The position numbers were made by a program, and so were the translations under genes. Of a stretch of 64,000 nt of DNA, positions 36,708-45,169 are shown in pieces. The stretch spans positions 47,822 to 111,821 of the forward strand of contig UCOA01000029.1 in NCBI GenBank assembly GCA_900474095.1, read 5' to 3'. The DNA comes from Hyphomicrobiales bacterium (GTDB lineage: Bacteria; Pseudomonadota; Alphaproteobacteria; Rhizobiales; Rhizobiaceae). How positions within the stretch are numbered: position 1 is the first letter of the stretch; every line of letters begins with the position of its first letter. Under the pieces are notes generated by a model. It saw nothing but the letters and a program-made list of their open reading frames with translations, had not been told where the DNA came from and ran no database searches.

Positions 36708-39269
36708 ATGGCAGAATTTCCTCAAAGGGCGAAGGTCGTAATTATCGGGCTGGGCGGTATCGTCGGCGCATCGATTGCTCATCACCTGATCGAGCGGGGA
36801 TGGGACGACATCGTCGGCATCGACAAATCCGGCATTCCGACCGACATCGGCTCGACCGCGCACGCTTCCGACTTCTGCTATACGACAAGCCACGACTATC
36901 TCTCGGTCTGGACGACGCAGTATTCGATCGATTTCTACGAGAAAATGGGGCACTACGCCCGCATCGGCGGCTTGGAAGTGGCGCGTACCGGCGACGAAAC
37001 CTGGATGGAAGAGATCAAGCGCAAGCTGTCTTCCGCCAAGGCCTTCGGCACGCGCGCCCATTATGTTTCGCCTTCCGAGATCAAGGCGATGTTCCCGCTG
37101 ATCGAGGAAGAGCAGGTTATTGGCGGCATGTTCGATCCCGACGCCGGGCTCGTCATTCCGCGCTCGCAGACGGTTGCCGGAAAGCTGGTCGATGCTGCCG
37201 AGAAGTCGGGCAAGCTTCAGATGTTCGGCAATACGCCGGCCCAGTCGCTGATCGTCGAAAATGGCCGTATCAAGGGCGTCGTCACCCATCGCGGTACGAT
37301 CATGGCCGATCACGTCATCGTCTGCGCCGGTCTTTGGGGTCGCCTGATCGCTGGGATGGTTGGCGAAGACCTGCCGGTCATGCCGGTCGATCATCCGCTG
37401 ACCTTCTTCGGTCCGTATAACGAGTTCGAAGGCACCGGCAAAGAAATCGGCTATCCGCTGCTGCGTGACCAGGGCAATTCCGCCTATATGCGCGACACCG
37501 GCGACCCGAAGACGACGGAAGGCGGCCAGATCGAATGGGGCTACTACGAGAAGGACAATCCGCGCATGTGCCATCCGCGCGAATTGCTCGAGAAGCACGA
37601 GGCGCGCCTATCGCCCTCGCAGCGTGATCTCGACATGGAGCAGATAATCGAGCCACTCGAGCGCGCAATGGAACTGACGCCTATTCTCGGCGAGCTCGGC
37701 TACAATGAAGGCCACTCCTTCAACGGCCTGCTGCAGGTCTCCGCCGCCGGCGGCCCGTCCTGTGGCGAAAGCCAGAAGGTGCGCGGCCTGTGGTACTGCG
37801 TGGCCATCTGGGTCAAGGACGGCCCGGGCTACGGCAAGCTGATCGCCGACTGGATGACGGATGGCCGTACCGAGATCGACCACAACAGTATCGACTATGC
37901 GCGCTTCTATCCGCACCAGCTGACGGAAGACTTCATCGCCAACCGCTGCTACGAGGCCGCCCAGAAGATCTACTTCCCGGCGGTGCATACCCGCGAACCC
38001 TATGCCACCAGCCGCAATGCCAAGCGTTCGCCCTTCCACGAGCGTGAGAAGGAGCTCGGCGGCCACTTCATGGAACTCGGCGGCTGGGAGCGTGCGCATG
38101 GCTATGCCGCCAACGAGCACCTCCTGGAGAAGTACGGCGACCGCGTGCCGGTTCGCGAGAACGAGTGGGACAACCGTCATTTCTGGCGCGTCTCGAATGC
38201 CGAGCATCTGGCGATGAGCGAGGATTGCGGCATCGTCAACCTCTCGCATTTCCACATGGTGGACATCGAGGGACCTGACCATGTCGAGCTGCTGGAATGG
38301 CTGTGCGCTGCCAAGATCGGCGGTGATGGCAATATCGGCAAGGGTATCTACACGCACTTCCTCGACGATGAGGGCATGGTGCGCGCCGACTTCACCGTCA
38401 TCCGCATGGCCGACCGCTGCCGGCTGATCAACGGCGCCGATGCCGGCCCGCGCGATTTCCACTACATGCGCCGTGTCGCCGAAGACCGTGGCCTTGACGT
38501 CATCATCACCGACGTGACCGAGAAGTTCATCACCATCGGCATCTGGGGCCCGAATGCCCGCGAGACGCTGAAACAAGTCGTGGCCGATCCCGCTGGGCTT
38601 GATTCCGAGAACTTCGCATTCGCCGCGATCAAGCAGATTGAGATCGGCGGCAGGCAGGTCACCGCCTTCCGCATCTCCTATGTCGGCGAGCAGGGCTGGG
38701 AACTGCACATGAAGTACGAGGACGGCCTGGCTGTCTGGGATGCTCTGCGCTCGACCGGCGTTATGGCCTTCGGCGTCGAGACCTATGCAAACTCGCGCCG
38801 CATGGAAAAGAGCCTGCGCCTGCAGAATGCCGACCTGCTTACCCAGTACAACCTCATCGAAGCGGATCTCGCCCGCCCGAAGGTCAAGGAAGCCGATTTC
38901 CGCGGCAAAGCAAAGCATCTGGAATACAAGGCCCGCGAACATCAGCCGGCCATGCTTTGCACGCTGGTCATGACGGAGAACACCGACAAACAAGGGGTGA
39001 AGCGCTACCCAGTCGGCAATATGCCTGTCATGGATCCGGAAACCGGCGAGGTGCTGATCGACGAACTCGGCCGCCGCTCGTACACCACGTCCATCGCATT
39101 CGGTCCGACCATCGGCAAGAACATCGCACTGGCCTATCTGCCCTGGGCGTACTGCCAGGAAGGTCGCAAGCTGAACGTCGAGTATTTTGCCGAGACCTAT
39201 CCGCTCGAAGTGGTCGGTATTGGCTACAAGCCGCTCTACGACCCCGAGAACCTGAAGCCGAAGAGCTGA
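36708..39269 (+). CDS. FAD-dependent oxidoreductase fused to GcvT-type folate domain (dimethylglycine/sarcosine dehydrogenase-like)
   Basis: 853 residues. Residues 9-30 form the Rossmann FAD motif (VVIIGLGGIVGASIAHHL), followed by GSTAHASDF, where the His matches the covalent-FAD site of the dimethylglycine dehydrogenase family. The FAD oxidoreductase central domain is followed at about 430 by a GcvT-like aminomethyltransferase part (ISYVGEQGWELHM, VGIGYKPLYDP). Family enzymes oxidatively N-demethylate methylated glycines and hand the one-carbon unit to tetrahydrofolate. Single gene ended by a strong terminator; a functional link with the betaine island 5 kb away is possible but inferred. Confidence 0.88.
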   Translation: MAEFPQRAKVVIIGLGGIVGASIAHHLIERGWDDIVGIDKSGIPTDIGSTAHASDFCYTTSHDYLSVWTTQYSIDFYEKMGHYARIGGLEVARTGDETWMEEIKRKLSSAKAFGTRAHYVSPSEIKAMFPLIEEEQVIGGMFDPDAGLVIPRSQTVAGKLVDAAEKSGKLQMFGNTPAQSLIVENGRIKGVVTHRGTIMADHVIVCAGLWGRLIAGMVGEDLPVMPVDHPLTFFGPYNEFEGTGKEIGYPLLRDQGNSAYMRDTGDPKTTEGGQIEWGYYEKDNPRMCHPRELLEKHEARLSPSQRDLDMEQIIEPLERAMELTPILGELGYNEGHSFNGLLQVSAAGGPSCGESQKVRGLWYCVAIWVKDGPGYGKLIADWMTDGRTEIDHNSIDYARFYPHQLTEDFIANRCYEAAQKIYFPAVHTREPYATSRNAKRSPFHEREKELGGHFMELGGWERAHGYAANEHLLEKYGDRVPVRENEWDNRHFWRVSNAEHLAMSEDCGIVNLSHFHMVDIEGPDHVELLEWLCAAKIGGDGNIGKGIYTHFLDDEGMVRADFTVIRMADRCRLINGADAGPRDFHYMRRVAEDRGLDVIITDVTEKFITIGIWGPNARETLKQVVADPAGLDSENFAFAAIKQIEIGGRQVTAFRISYVGEQGWELHMKYEDGLAVWDALRSTGVMAFGVETYANSRRMEKSLRLQNADLLTQYNLIEADLARPKVKEADFRGKAKHLEYKAREHQPAMLCTLVMTENTDKQGVKRYPVGNMPVMDPETGEVLIDELGRRSYTTSIAFGPTIGKNIALAYLPWAYCQEGRKLNVEYFAETYPLEVVGIGYKPLYDPENLKPKS

Positions 39270-39619
39270 GCGCTGTAGGGCTTTCAAACTGCTGCATGAT
39301 TTCCGGTTTAAACAATTATGCAGTAGGATCCGTTGCAAATTAAATTGGCGTATCGGCTCAATCGAGCGGATGCGCCTTTTTTATCGTCCAAGCTGCTTCC
39401 TACGCAAGATTGCGCTGCTTCATTTGTAATGCCGAATTAGATGAACGCCCGTTGTCCCGACCATTCAGTCTCTATTCAGCCGACCCGCAATATTTATCAT
39501 GCAATTCTTCCGGCGTGAGTTACGTTGAAGTCGGGCTGAAGGGGTATCTCGTCTCGTCCGGGTATGTCGCCCGGAACCACGAGCTGCCAAGAGGGGCGGC
39601 GCCGCGGCGCTGATGGGCG
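39270..39619. other. Intergenic region after the DMGDH-like gene
   Basis: About 350 bp. Left part: a terminator at 39347-39382. Right part: presumed promoter of the small exported protein at 39620. A short + frame (39410-39613) has no ribosome site or family match and is left out. Confidence 0.5.
39347..39382 (+). terminator. Intrinsic terminator of the DMGDH-like gene
   Basis: GGCGTATCGGCTC (39347-39359) pairs with GAGCGGATGCGCC (39364-39376) in 12 of 13 positions (one G-U, one mismatch) around AATC, followed by six T. It lies 78 bp past the stop codon. Confidence 0.85.
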
Positions 39620-39883
39620 ATGAAAGCATTCGTGGGTGCATTTGTTCTGACTGTCGTCACGGCTTTTCCGGCGTGGTCCGCCACCGTGACCAACAAGGAC
39701 GGCGAGGCTGCCGTGCTCGTTGTCGTTGAAGGCGAAAGCCGCATGGAAGTGGCGATCGGTGCCGGCGGCACGGAATCGATCTGCCCCAGCGGCTGTTTCA
39801 TCACGACGCCGAGCGGCGACCGCATCGGTCTGCAGGGCGATGAAACCATCGAGATCGTCAACGGTTCGGCCGTCGTGAAGTAG
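39620..39883 (+). CDS. Small exported protein, 87 aa
   Basis: Signal peptide MKAFVGAFVLTVVTAFPAWS with cleavage near WSA-T, then a beta-rich mature domain of about 67 residues containing a CPSGC pair that could form a disulfide. Conserved-looking rhizobial periplasmic protein, function unknown. The GATGGGCG in front of ATG 39620 gives a weak ribosome site. Confidence 0.65.
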   Translation: MKAFVGAFVLTVVTAFPAWSATVTNKDGEAAVLVVVEGESRMEVAIGAGGTESICPSGCFITTPSGDRIGLQGDETIEIVNGSAVVK

Positions 39884-39907
39884 TAGAGATCGGTGATACG
39901 ACCAGAC

Positions 39908-39936
39908 CTTCGGGCTGCCTTTCTTTTTGCCCGAAG
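39908..39936. terminator. Hairpin after the small exported protein gene
   Basis: CTTCGGGC (39908-39915) and GCCCGAAG (39929-39936) form a perfect 8-bp stem with a pyrimidine-rich 13-nt loop, 24 bp past the stop codon. No U tract follows, so termination is only possible. Confidence 0.4.
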
Positions 39937-40026
39937 TCGGTCGCGTATTTCAGCAAGCAATTAACGACTGCGAAAACCTTTCTGCGTAGCTTGGGCCTTG
40001 GGGACAATCTTTCAGATGGGCGATCT

Positions 40027-40860
40027 ATGTCATTTTTCGGCGTGTCCGGAATGTACTATTCCGGTGAATCCTTGCAGCAGCATCGTATCGTGCTTGCAGA
40101 GGACTCCAATCTCTTCTCCGCCATGGTCTCCAAGAGGCTTAAGGAGCTTCTCGACATCGACGTGATCGTCTGCCGCGACTATGAGGATCTGCAGTTTTCG
40201 GTCGAGAACGCGTCCTTTCCGGCAACGCTTGCAATTTCCAATATCAATCTTCCCGGCGCCGAGAACGGCGAGGCTCTGTCCTATCTCATCGACATGAGCG
40301 TACCGACGATCGTCTTCACCGGCACTTTTCAGGAAAGCACGCGCGAAACGATCCTCGCCAAGGATATTGTCGACTATGTCATCAAGGACAGCGTCTTCGC
40401 CGTCGATATGCTGGCCGAATCGGTCTGCCGGTTCCTGACGAACCATCGGCATCACGTGTTGATCGTTGATGACAGCCCGACGGCGCGCGCGCTGCTGACC
40501 ACGCAGTTGAAGCGCTACAATTTCCGCACCAGTTCGGCCGAAAGCGGTGCTGCGGCCCTTGAACTGCTGAAGAAGCATTCAGATATCGGCCTTGTGATCA
40601 CCGATTACAACATGCCCGATATCGACGGTTTCGAACTGACGCGCCGTATCCGCGCAGCCTATGGGCCGCATCAATTGCGGATCATTGGTGTTTCGTCCTC
40701 GGACAACCGGTTACTGTCCGCACGGTTCCTGAAGGCTGGCGGCAACGATTTCATGCTGCGCCCGTTCGTCAACGAAGAGTTCTACTGCCGCGTGAACCAG
40801 AACCTCGACACCTTGACGAGAATCCAGACCTTGGGCGCAAAAATCGTCCGCAAAGCCTGA
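40027..40860 (+). CDS. Double-receiver response regulator without output domain
   Basis: 277 residues with two REC domains (about 18-145 and 150-275). The first has lost the phospho-acceptor: the strand reads AISNINLPG, with Asn where Asp belongs. The second is intact (VLIVDDSPTARALL, VITDYNMPDIDGFE, Thr/Ser and Lys region present). No DNA-binding or enzymatic output. Start ATG 40027 matches the paralogue at 41088 residue by residue; TTG 39991 is rejected. Probably acts by protein-protein contact with a kinase or the neighbouring diguanylate cyclase. Confidence 0.88.
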   Translation: MSFFGVSGMYYSGESLQQHRIVLAEDSNLFSAMVSKRLKELLDIDVIVCRDYEDLQFSVENASFPATLAISNINLPGAENGEALSYLIDMSVPTIVFTGTFQESTRETILAKDIVDYVIKDSVFAVDMLAESVCRFLTNHRHHVLIVDDSPTARALLTTQLKRYNFRTSSAESGAAALELLKKHSDIGLVITDYNMPDIDGFELTRRIRAAYGPHQLRIIGVSSSDNRLLSARFLKAGGNDFMLRPFVNEEFYCRVNQNLDTLTRIQTLGAKIVRKA

Positions 40861-40892
40861 GTTTTGGCACCGAGGCAACATTTTTTTTACCA

Positions 40893-40913
40893 AGGCGGCG
40901 ATTTTTGCCGCCT
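40893..40913 (+). terminator. GC-rich hairpin downstream of the double-receiver gene
   Basis: AGGCGGC and GCCGCCT form a perfect 7-bp stem around GATTTTT, 33 bp past the stop. No U run follows; an upstream T8 run is on the wrong side for a + strand terminator. Confidence 0.4.
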
Positions 40914-41087
40914 GGCCTGAGCAATTAACGATATTGCAATCACAAGTGGATTTGATGATGTGAGGAGCGATGGGGGTGGAATGCGGCGCCCAGTTCGCGC
41001 ATGGCATCCATTATCGTAAAAATAAAATTTGAGAGCCAGCGTTCAGCGATTAGCGGCGCCTGCGGCTCGTATGGGATCGGCAGGAAC

Positions 41088-42416
41088 GTGAGCTTTCGCA
41101 AAGTGTCGGGGCTGGGAAACAGCGTGCAGAAGCATTCGGGCAGGCGAATGCTTCTCGTCGAGGACTCCCGTATGTTTTCGACAGTGATCAAATACGGGCT
41201 GGAAACCGTCCACGGCCTCGCCGTCACCCATTGCTCATCGCTTTCAGCTCTTCGCAGTGCTGTGGACGGTAGCGACGGCGAATTTTCCCTCGCTGTTCTC
41301 GATCTCAATCTCCCCGATGCGCCGAACTGCGAGGCGTTGGACTATGTGATCTCCAGAAACATCGCCGCAATCGTCTTTACCGGGTCGTTCAATGACAGGA
41401 CTCGGGAGACCGTCCTATCGCGAAATGTCGTGGATTGCGTCATCAAGAACCGGCCCGATTCCATCAGTCACCTCATTTCTGTCGTCGACCGGGCACTGAC
41501 GAATGCAAGCACCCATGTTCTTTTGACTGATTCCGAGGAGACCTCGCGCGCCGAGCTTCTGGCATTGCTGCGCAAGCAGCAATTCAACGTGACCGATGCC
41601 GGTAGCGGCGCAGAGGCTCTGCGCCTACTCGACGCCTGCGACGACATCGACGTGGTGCTGTGTGATATCAGGCTCTGCGACATGACGGCTTACGACCTGC
41701 TCAGCGAAATTCGTCAGCGACATGGCGAGGATGCCGTCAGCGTCGTCGCTGTTGCCGCCTCCGATGATCGTACGCACGCGGCGAAATTCCTGCAGCGCGG
41801 TGGCACCGAATTCATTCAAAAGCCGCTCATCGTCGAGGAGTTCAATGGCCGACTGTTTCAGGTCGCCAACATCCAGAAGCGCATCCAGGCCCTGCACAGC
41901 ATTGCCGCACGCGACTATTTGACGGACATCTACAACCGCCGCTACTTTTTCCAGTACGGCTCGAGAATGGTCGATCAATGCCTGCGGCGAGGCGGGACGA
42001 CCTCGATCGCGATCCTCGACATCGACCACTTCAAGCGGTTGAACGACACCTATGGCCATGAGGTCGGCGATCTTGTCCTCAAGGCGGTCGCAAAACGTCT
42101 TCGTGCGCTGATTGGAGACGAGCACCTGCTCGCCCGCCTTGGCGGCGAGGAGTTCGGCGTCCTTTTCAACGAACTCGGCGTCTCCGCTGCCCATGATTTC
42201 TGCGAGACCGTGCGCCTCGATATCGCGAGAGCCAAGGTGACGGCGGATGGCGAGGAACTGTCGATCACGATGTCGATCGGGCTTGCCACCATCGAGGGGC
42301 CGGAGAGTTTCGACAACTACCTGCACGCCGCCGACCAGTTCCTCTACATGGCGAAGCATGACGGCCGTAACCGGATCGTTTCCGAATTGACCGTTCTCAA
42401 GGCCATGGTTTCCTAG
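41088..42416 (+). CDS. REC-REC-GGDEF response regulator, diguanylate cyclase
   Basis: 442 residues from GTG 41088. Two receivers (about 18-140, acceptor in AVLDLNLPD; about 145-265, acceptor in VVLCDIRLCD), then a GGDEF domain: LTDIYNRRYFF, ILDIDHFKRLNDTYGHEVGD and the active-site loop GGEEF. Predicted to make cyclic di-GMP; no clear RxxD inhibitory site precedes GGEEF. The start is chosen because VSFRKVSG aligns with MSFFGVSG of the 40027 paralogue; ATG 41001 is the alternative. Together with 40027 it looks like a signalling pair produced by duplication. Confidence 0.88.
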   Translation: MSFRKVSGLGNSVQKHSGRRMLLVEDSRMFSTVIKYGLETVHGLAVTHCSSLSALRSAVDGSDGEFSLAVLDLNLPDAPNCEALDYVISRNIAAIVFTGSFNDRTRETVLSRNVVDCVIKNRPDSISHLISVVDRALTNASTHVLLTDSEETSRAELLALLRKQQFNVTDAGSGAEALRLLDACDDIDVVLCDIRLCDMTAYDLLSEIRQRHGEDAVSVVAVAASDDRTHAAKFLQRGGTEFIQKPLIVEEFNGRLFQVANIQKRIQALHSIAARDYLTDIYNRRYFFQYGSRMVDQCLRRGGTTSIAILDIDHFKRLNDTYGHEVGDLVLKAVAKRLRALIGDEHLLARLGGEEFGVLFNELGVSAAHDFCETVRLDIARAKVTADGEELSITMSIGLATIEGPESFDNYLHAADQFLYMAKHDGRNRIVSELTVLKAMVS

Positions 42417-42461
42417 TCGTGGCTGGCGCCGCCACTAGGGTCGAAAATAGAGTCGCAGGGT

Positions 42462-43466
42462 TTATCGTGCTGTCTGCAGCGTGAGCTTGCGCTCGGCGCG
42501 CTCCTGTTGGGGTGAGCGGTTGTAGAGCTCGCGATAACACTTCGAAAAATGCGAGGCGGAAACGAAGCCGCAGGCGACGGCCACTTCGACCACTGGCATG
42601 GCCGATTGCACGAGCAGGTGGCGGGCGCGGTCGAGCCGGATTTCCAGATAGTAGCGTGCAGGCGAACGGCCCATTTCCTGCCGGAACAGTCGCTCGATCT
42701 GGCGGCGCGACAGGCCGGCGCTGTCGGCGATTTCGAGAAGAGACAGCGGCTCGGAGAGATTGCCTTCCATCAGTTCGATGATCGACAGAACCTTCGCGTT
42801 CTGGACACCGAGGCGGGCGCGCAACGGCAGCCGCTGGCGATCATGCGGGCCGCGTACCCGATCCGTCAGCGCCTGTTCGCAGACCCGGTTGACCAGGTTC
42901 TCGCCGAAATCCTGATCGATCAGGTTCAGCATCATGTCGAGGGAGGCGGTGCCGCCGGCGCAGGTGTAGATGTTGCTGTCGATTTCATAAAGGTCGGCAT
43001 AGACATCGACCTGAGGGAAGCTCTCGGCAAAGCCGGGCAGATTTTCCCAGTGGATCGCACAGCGCTTGCCCGTCAGCAGACCAGCTGACGCCAGTACGTG
43101 CGCGCCGGTACAGAGGCTGCCGACCGAGACGCCGCGATTGTAGACTTCGCGCAACCAGGCATTGACGGACTTGTTGTTGAAGTCCTCGACATAGATGCCG
43201 GAACAGACGAGGACCATTGAAGGTCGGTTCTCGCCGCCGAGGAACTTGCGTTCATCGGCAAGCGAGGTGTTGACCTCAATCCCGATGCCGCTGGACGACA
43301 GGACCTGGGTGCCGTCTGTGGAGGCGAGGCGCCAGGTATAGGCCTCATAGCCGAGCATGCGATTGGCGATGCGAAGTGTTTCTATTGCCGCGGAAAACGG
43401 CAGCATGGAAAAGTTCGGTACCAGGAAAAAGACGAGTGAACGTTTTTTTGTCAATGGCTTGTTCAT
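42462..43466 (-). CDS. GlxA-family AraC-type regulator (DJ-1/PfpI + HTH)
   Basis: 334 residues. N-terminal DJ-1/PfpI amidase-like domain (SLVFFLVPNFSMLPFSAAIE to about 190, with the SLCTGAHVLA nucleophile-elbow Cys region) and a C-terminal AraC double HTH (LSRRQIERLFRQEMGRSPARYYLEIRL). The family includes GbdR, the glycine betaine/dimethylglycine activator, but the effector here is unknown. Start ATG 43466, with AGGGA 8 nt upstream, gives the normal length; longer frames to 43871 are not supported. Confidence 0.88.
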   Translation of the reverse strand: MNKPLTKKRSLVFFLVPNFSMLPFSAAIETLRIANRMLGYEAYTWRLASTDGTQVLSSSGIGIEVNTSLADERKFLGGENRPSMVLVCSGIYVEDFNNKSVNAWLREVYNRGVSVGSLCTGAHVLASAGLLTGKRCAIHWENLPGFAESFPQVDVYADLYEIDSNIYTCAGGTASLDMMLNLIDQDFGENLVNRVCEQALTDRVRGPHDRQRLPLRARLGVQNAKVLSIIELMEGNLSEPLSLLEIADSAGLSRRQIERLFRQEMGRSPARYYLEIRLDRARHLLVQSAMPVVEVAVACGFVSASHFSKCYRELYNRSPQQERAERKLTLQTAR

Positions 43467-43647
43467 CGAGAGGTTCCCTGCGCCGCGGATGTCGTATTTG
43501 TCACGTGGATTAGCGTCGTCTGGCAATTCTAAAAACGACATTGGCATGGACGCCAGCGACTGCAAGGAAATAAATGTTTGCGACATCGAGCCGGCTGGCG
43601 TGAAAATCGGCAAGAGTCTTAAAAAATACCCACTGTTTGCGCTCTGC

Positions 43648-43663
43648 GCGACAAATATGTCGC
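43648..43663. promoter_or_regulatory. Palindrome GCGACA-N4-TGTCGC, candidate operator
   Basis: Perfect 6-bp arms separated by AATA, about 180 bp upstream of the GlxA-type regulator start. A further half-site-like GCGACA occurs at 43580-43585. Possible autoregulatory site. Confidence 0.4.
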
Positions 43664-43824
43664 ATTTTCGTCTTGCACCTGCACGGAGGGGTGAATGCCA
43701 CCAATGCGCATTGTTATGGGCGGTTTGCAATTTACGACATACGCTGCAGTGTAGAAGGTGTCGGAAACAGACTATGGCCGAAATGGGCGGTGCCGGCGCT
43801 TCCAAAATATTAGTCAGAAAACAG

Positions 43825-43860
43825 AAAGGGCATTTCGCCGTCACGGTCGAAATGCCCTTT
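43825..43860 (-). terminator. Intrinsic terminator of the DUF1127 gene
   Basis: AAAGGGCATTTCG (43825-43837) and CGAAATGCCCTTT (43848-43860) form a perfect 13-bp stem with a 10-nt loop. On the minus strand the stem is followed by a T-rich stretch. Lies 65 bp beyond the DUF1127 stop. Confidence 0.85.
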
Positions 43861-43925
43861 TCATGCGTCATTCACACTTGTTCGACACGGAAGATCGTCA
43901 TCTGCCGCTAAGGGTGCCTGATCCG

Positions 43926-44129
43926 TCATTTTGCCGGCGTTTCCTTGTCGGCCATGTCGACGGACGGGAAGCCGATGTCCTTCAGCGTGTCATAGGAAAG
44001 GCCTTCGAGAGCCCGTTCCGCGCGGTGACGCTGCCAGGATGTAACGGCGCGAGCGCGCAGACCAGCCAGCGTCGACGCAAAGGACGAATGCCTCGGACCG
44101 GGTGTATGTTCTAGACTGAAGAATGCCAT
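43926..44129 (-). CDS. DUF1127 (YjiS-like) small protein
   Basis: 67 residues. The C-terminal RHRAERALEGLSYDTLKDIG then FPSVD is the DUF1127 motif; short arginine-rich members in Agrobacterium and relatives influence phosphate/carbon metabolism and RNA turnover. An AAAGGAAA element stands before ATG 44129. Expression unit is closed by the strong hairpin at 43825-43860. Confidence 0.88.
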   Translation of the reverse strand: MAFFSLEHTPGPRHSSFASTLAGLRARAVTSWQRHRAERALEGLSYDTLKDIGFPSVDMADKETPAK

Positions 44130-44362
44130 GTCTTGGTTTCCTTTTGATTGGGAGGCTTCAAAAGGTCGCGACCATGGAAGAGTAATGCCGCAAGCCCATT
44201 CATCATTCAAGCGAATATAATTGATCTCATACATCAAATATCATGATGCTTCGTGGGTTCGGAACGGCTTTGTCCAATTCGGCGAAGTGTATGAAATCAA
44301 TTCACAATGATTTTTGATCGCGTGCGATTTGCCGTTGGAACCCTTCTGGATCATACGGCCCT

Positions 44363-44383
44363 ATGTACAACAGTGGTGTACAT
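44363..44383. promoter_or_regulatory. Inverted repeat ATGTACA-N7-TGTACAT, candidate TetR operator
   Basis: Perfect 7-bp arms with a 7-bp spacer, ending 32 bp before the TetR-family start codon. Spacing and position suit autorepression by that regulator. The half-site TGTACA is itself palindromic. Confidence 0.6.
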
Positions 44384-44415
44384 TTTAATTGCACTAGAGC
44401 GTGCTGTCTGCTACC

Positions 44416-45054
44416 ATGTTGCTTATGGAGCAAATACCTCAGGAAAGTGGCTGGCGCGGGTCACCGGAAGTCTGGCTGGAGGCGGCGTACGAAGCGCTGC
44501 TGGAGTCCGGCGTCGACTCTGTTCGCATATTGCCGCTGGCGCGACGCCTCTCCCTTTCCAGAACCAGCTTCTACTGGTTCTTCAAGGACCGCGAGGAAAT
44601 CCTGGCGGCGTTACTGACGAGGTGGCGAGAAAAGAACACAGGAAACCTCGTCAAGCAGTCGGAAGCCTATGCGGAGTCAATCGCGGAGGCAGTGATGAAC
44701 ATCATGGACTGCTGGTTTGACAGCTCACTGTTCGACTCCCAGTTCGAGTTTGCCGTCCGTAGCTGGGGTCTACAGTCAGCCGACGTCATGCAAGAAGTTC
44801 ATGATGCAGATCAGACGCGCCTCTTGGCAATAACGAAAATGTTTCAACGCTACGACTTCGACGATGTTTCCGCAGACGTTCGCGCCAGAACTTTCTACCT
44901 CACGCAGATCGGGTACATCACGATGCAGTCCAAGGAGGGCATCGAAGTTCGAATGAAGCGCATTTCTGCATACGTTGAAACCTTTACAGGGCACGCACCG
45001 CGTCAGCAGGAACTCGAAAGGTTTTTCGCCCGACATGCATTTCCTGGCGTGTAG
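44416..45054 (+). CDS. TetR-family transcriptional regulator
   Basis: 212 residues. N-terminal HTH about residues 15-60 (ILPLARRLSLSRTSFYWFFK then DREEIL), followed by a helical ligand-binding domain. ATG 44416 is used; 44425 (MEQIPQ) is equally possible and GTG 44401 less so. Opens the betaine-associated island and lies just upstream of a DapA-type gene and a flavoprotein gene on the same strand, which it may control through the 44363-44383 repeat. Confidence 0.85.
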   Translation: MLLMEQIPQESGWRGSPEVWLEAAYEALLESGVDSVRILPLARRLSLSRTSFYWFFKDREEILAALLTRWREKNTGNLVKQSEAYAESIAEAVMNIMDCWFDSSLFDSQFEFAVRSWGLQSADVMQEVHDADQTRLLAITKMFQRYDFDDVSADVRARTFYLTQIGYITMQSKEGIEVRMKRISAYVETFTGHAPRQQELERFFARHAFPGV

Positions 45055-45169
45055 TCAGTTCCAGTCTTTGAGGCGAATACCTTCGCGTCGAGCAGACATC
45101 AGATGGCCTCTGGAGAGCTCCTCCTGATGTCCAAATTCAGCCATGCGAGTGCTAAGGAGCTTCGAGCAA

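Larger units (their letters stand above)
43467..43925. other. Gene-free region between the GlxA-type regulator and DUF1127
   Basis: About 460 bp with no supported gene. It contains a 16-bp palindrome (43648-43663) and the DUF1127 terminator (43825-43860). The regulator's promoter should lie at roughly 43480-43700 on the minus strand. Confidence 0.5.

Noticed and set aside
37608..39338. Long minus-strand frame (576 codons) opposite the DMGDH-like gene
   Set aside because: Antisense shadow; no ribosome site and no domain, whereas the + strand protein is a full-length flavoenzyme.
43467..43871. N-terminal extension of the GlxA-type regulator up to 43871
   Set aside because: The extra residues are Cys/His-rich nonsense, have no ribosome site and would run through the DUF1127 terminator; the start at 43466 gives the usual family length.
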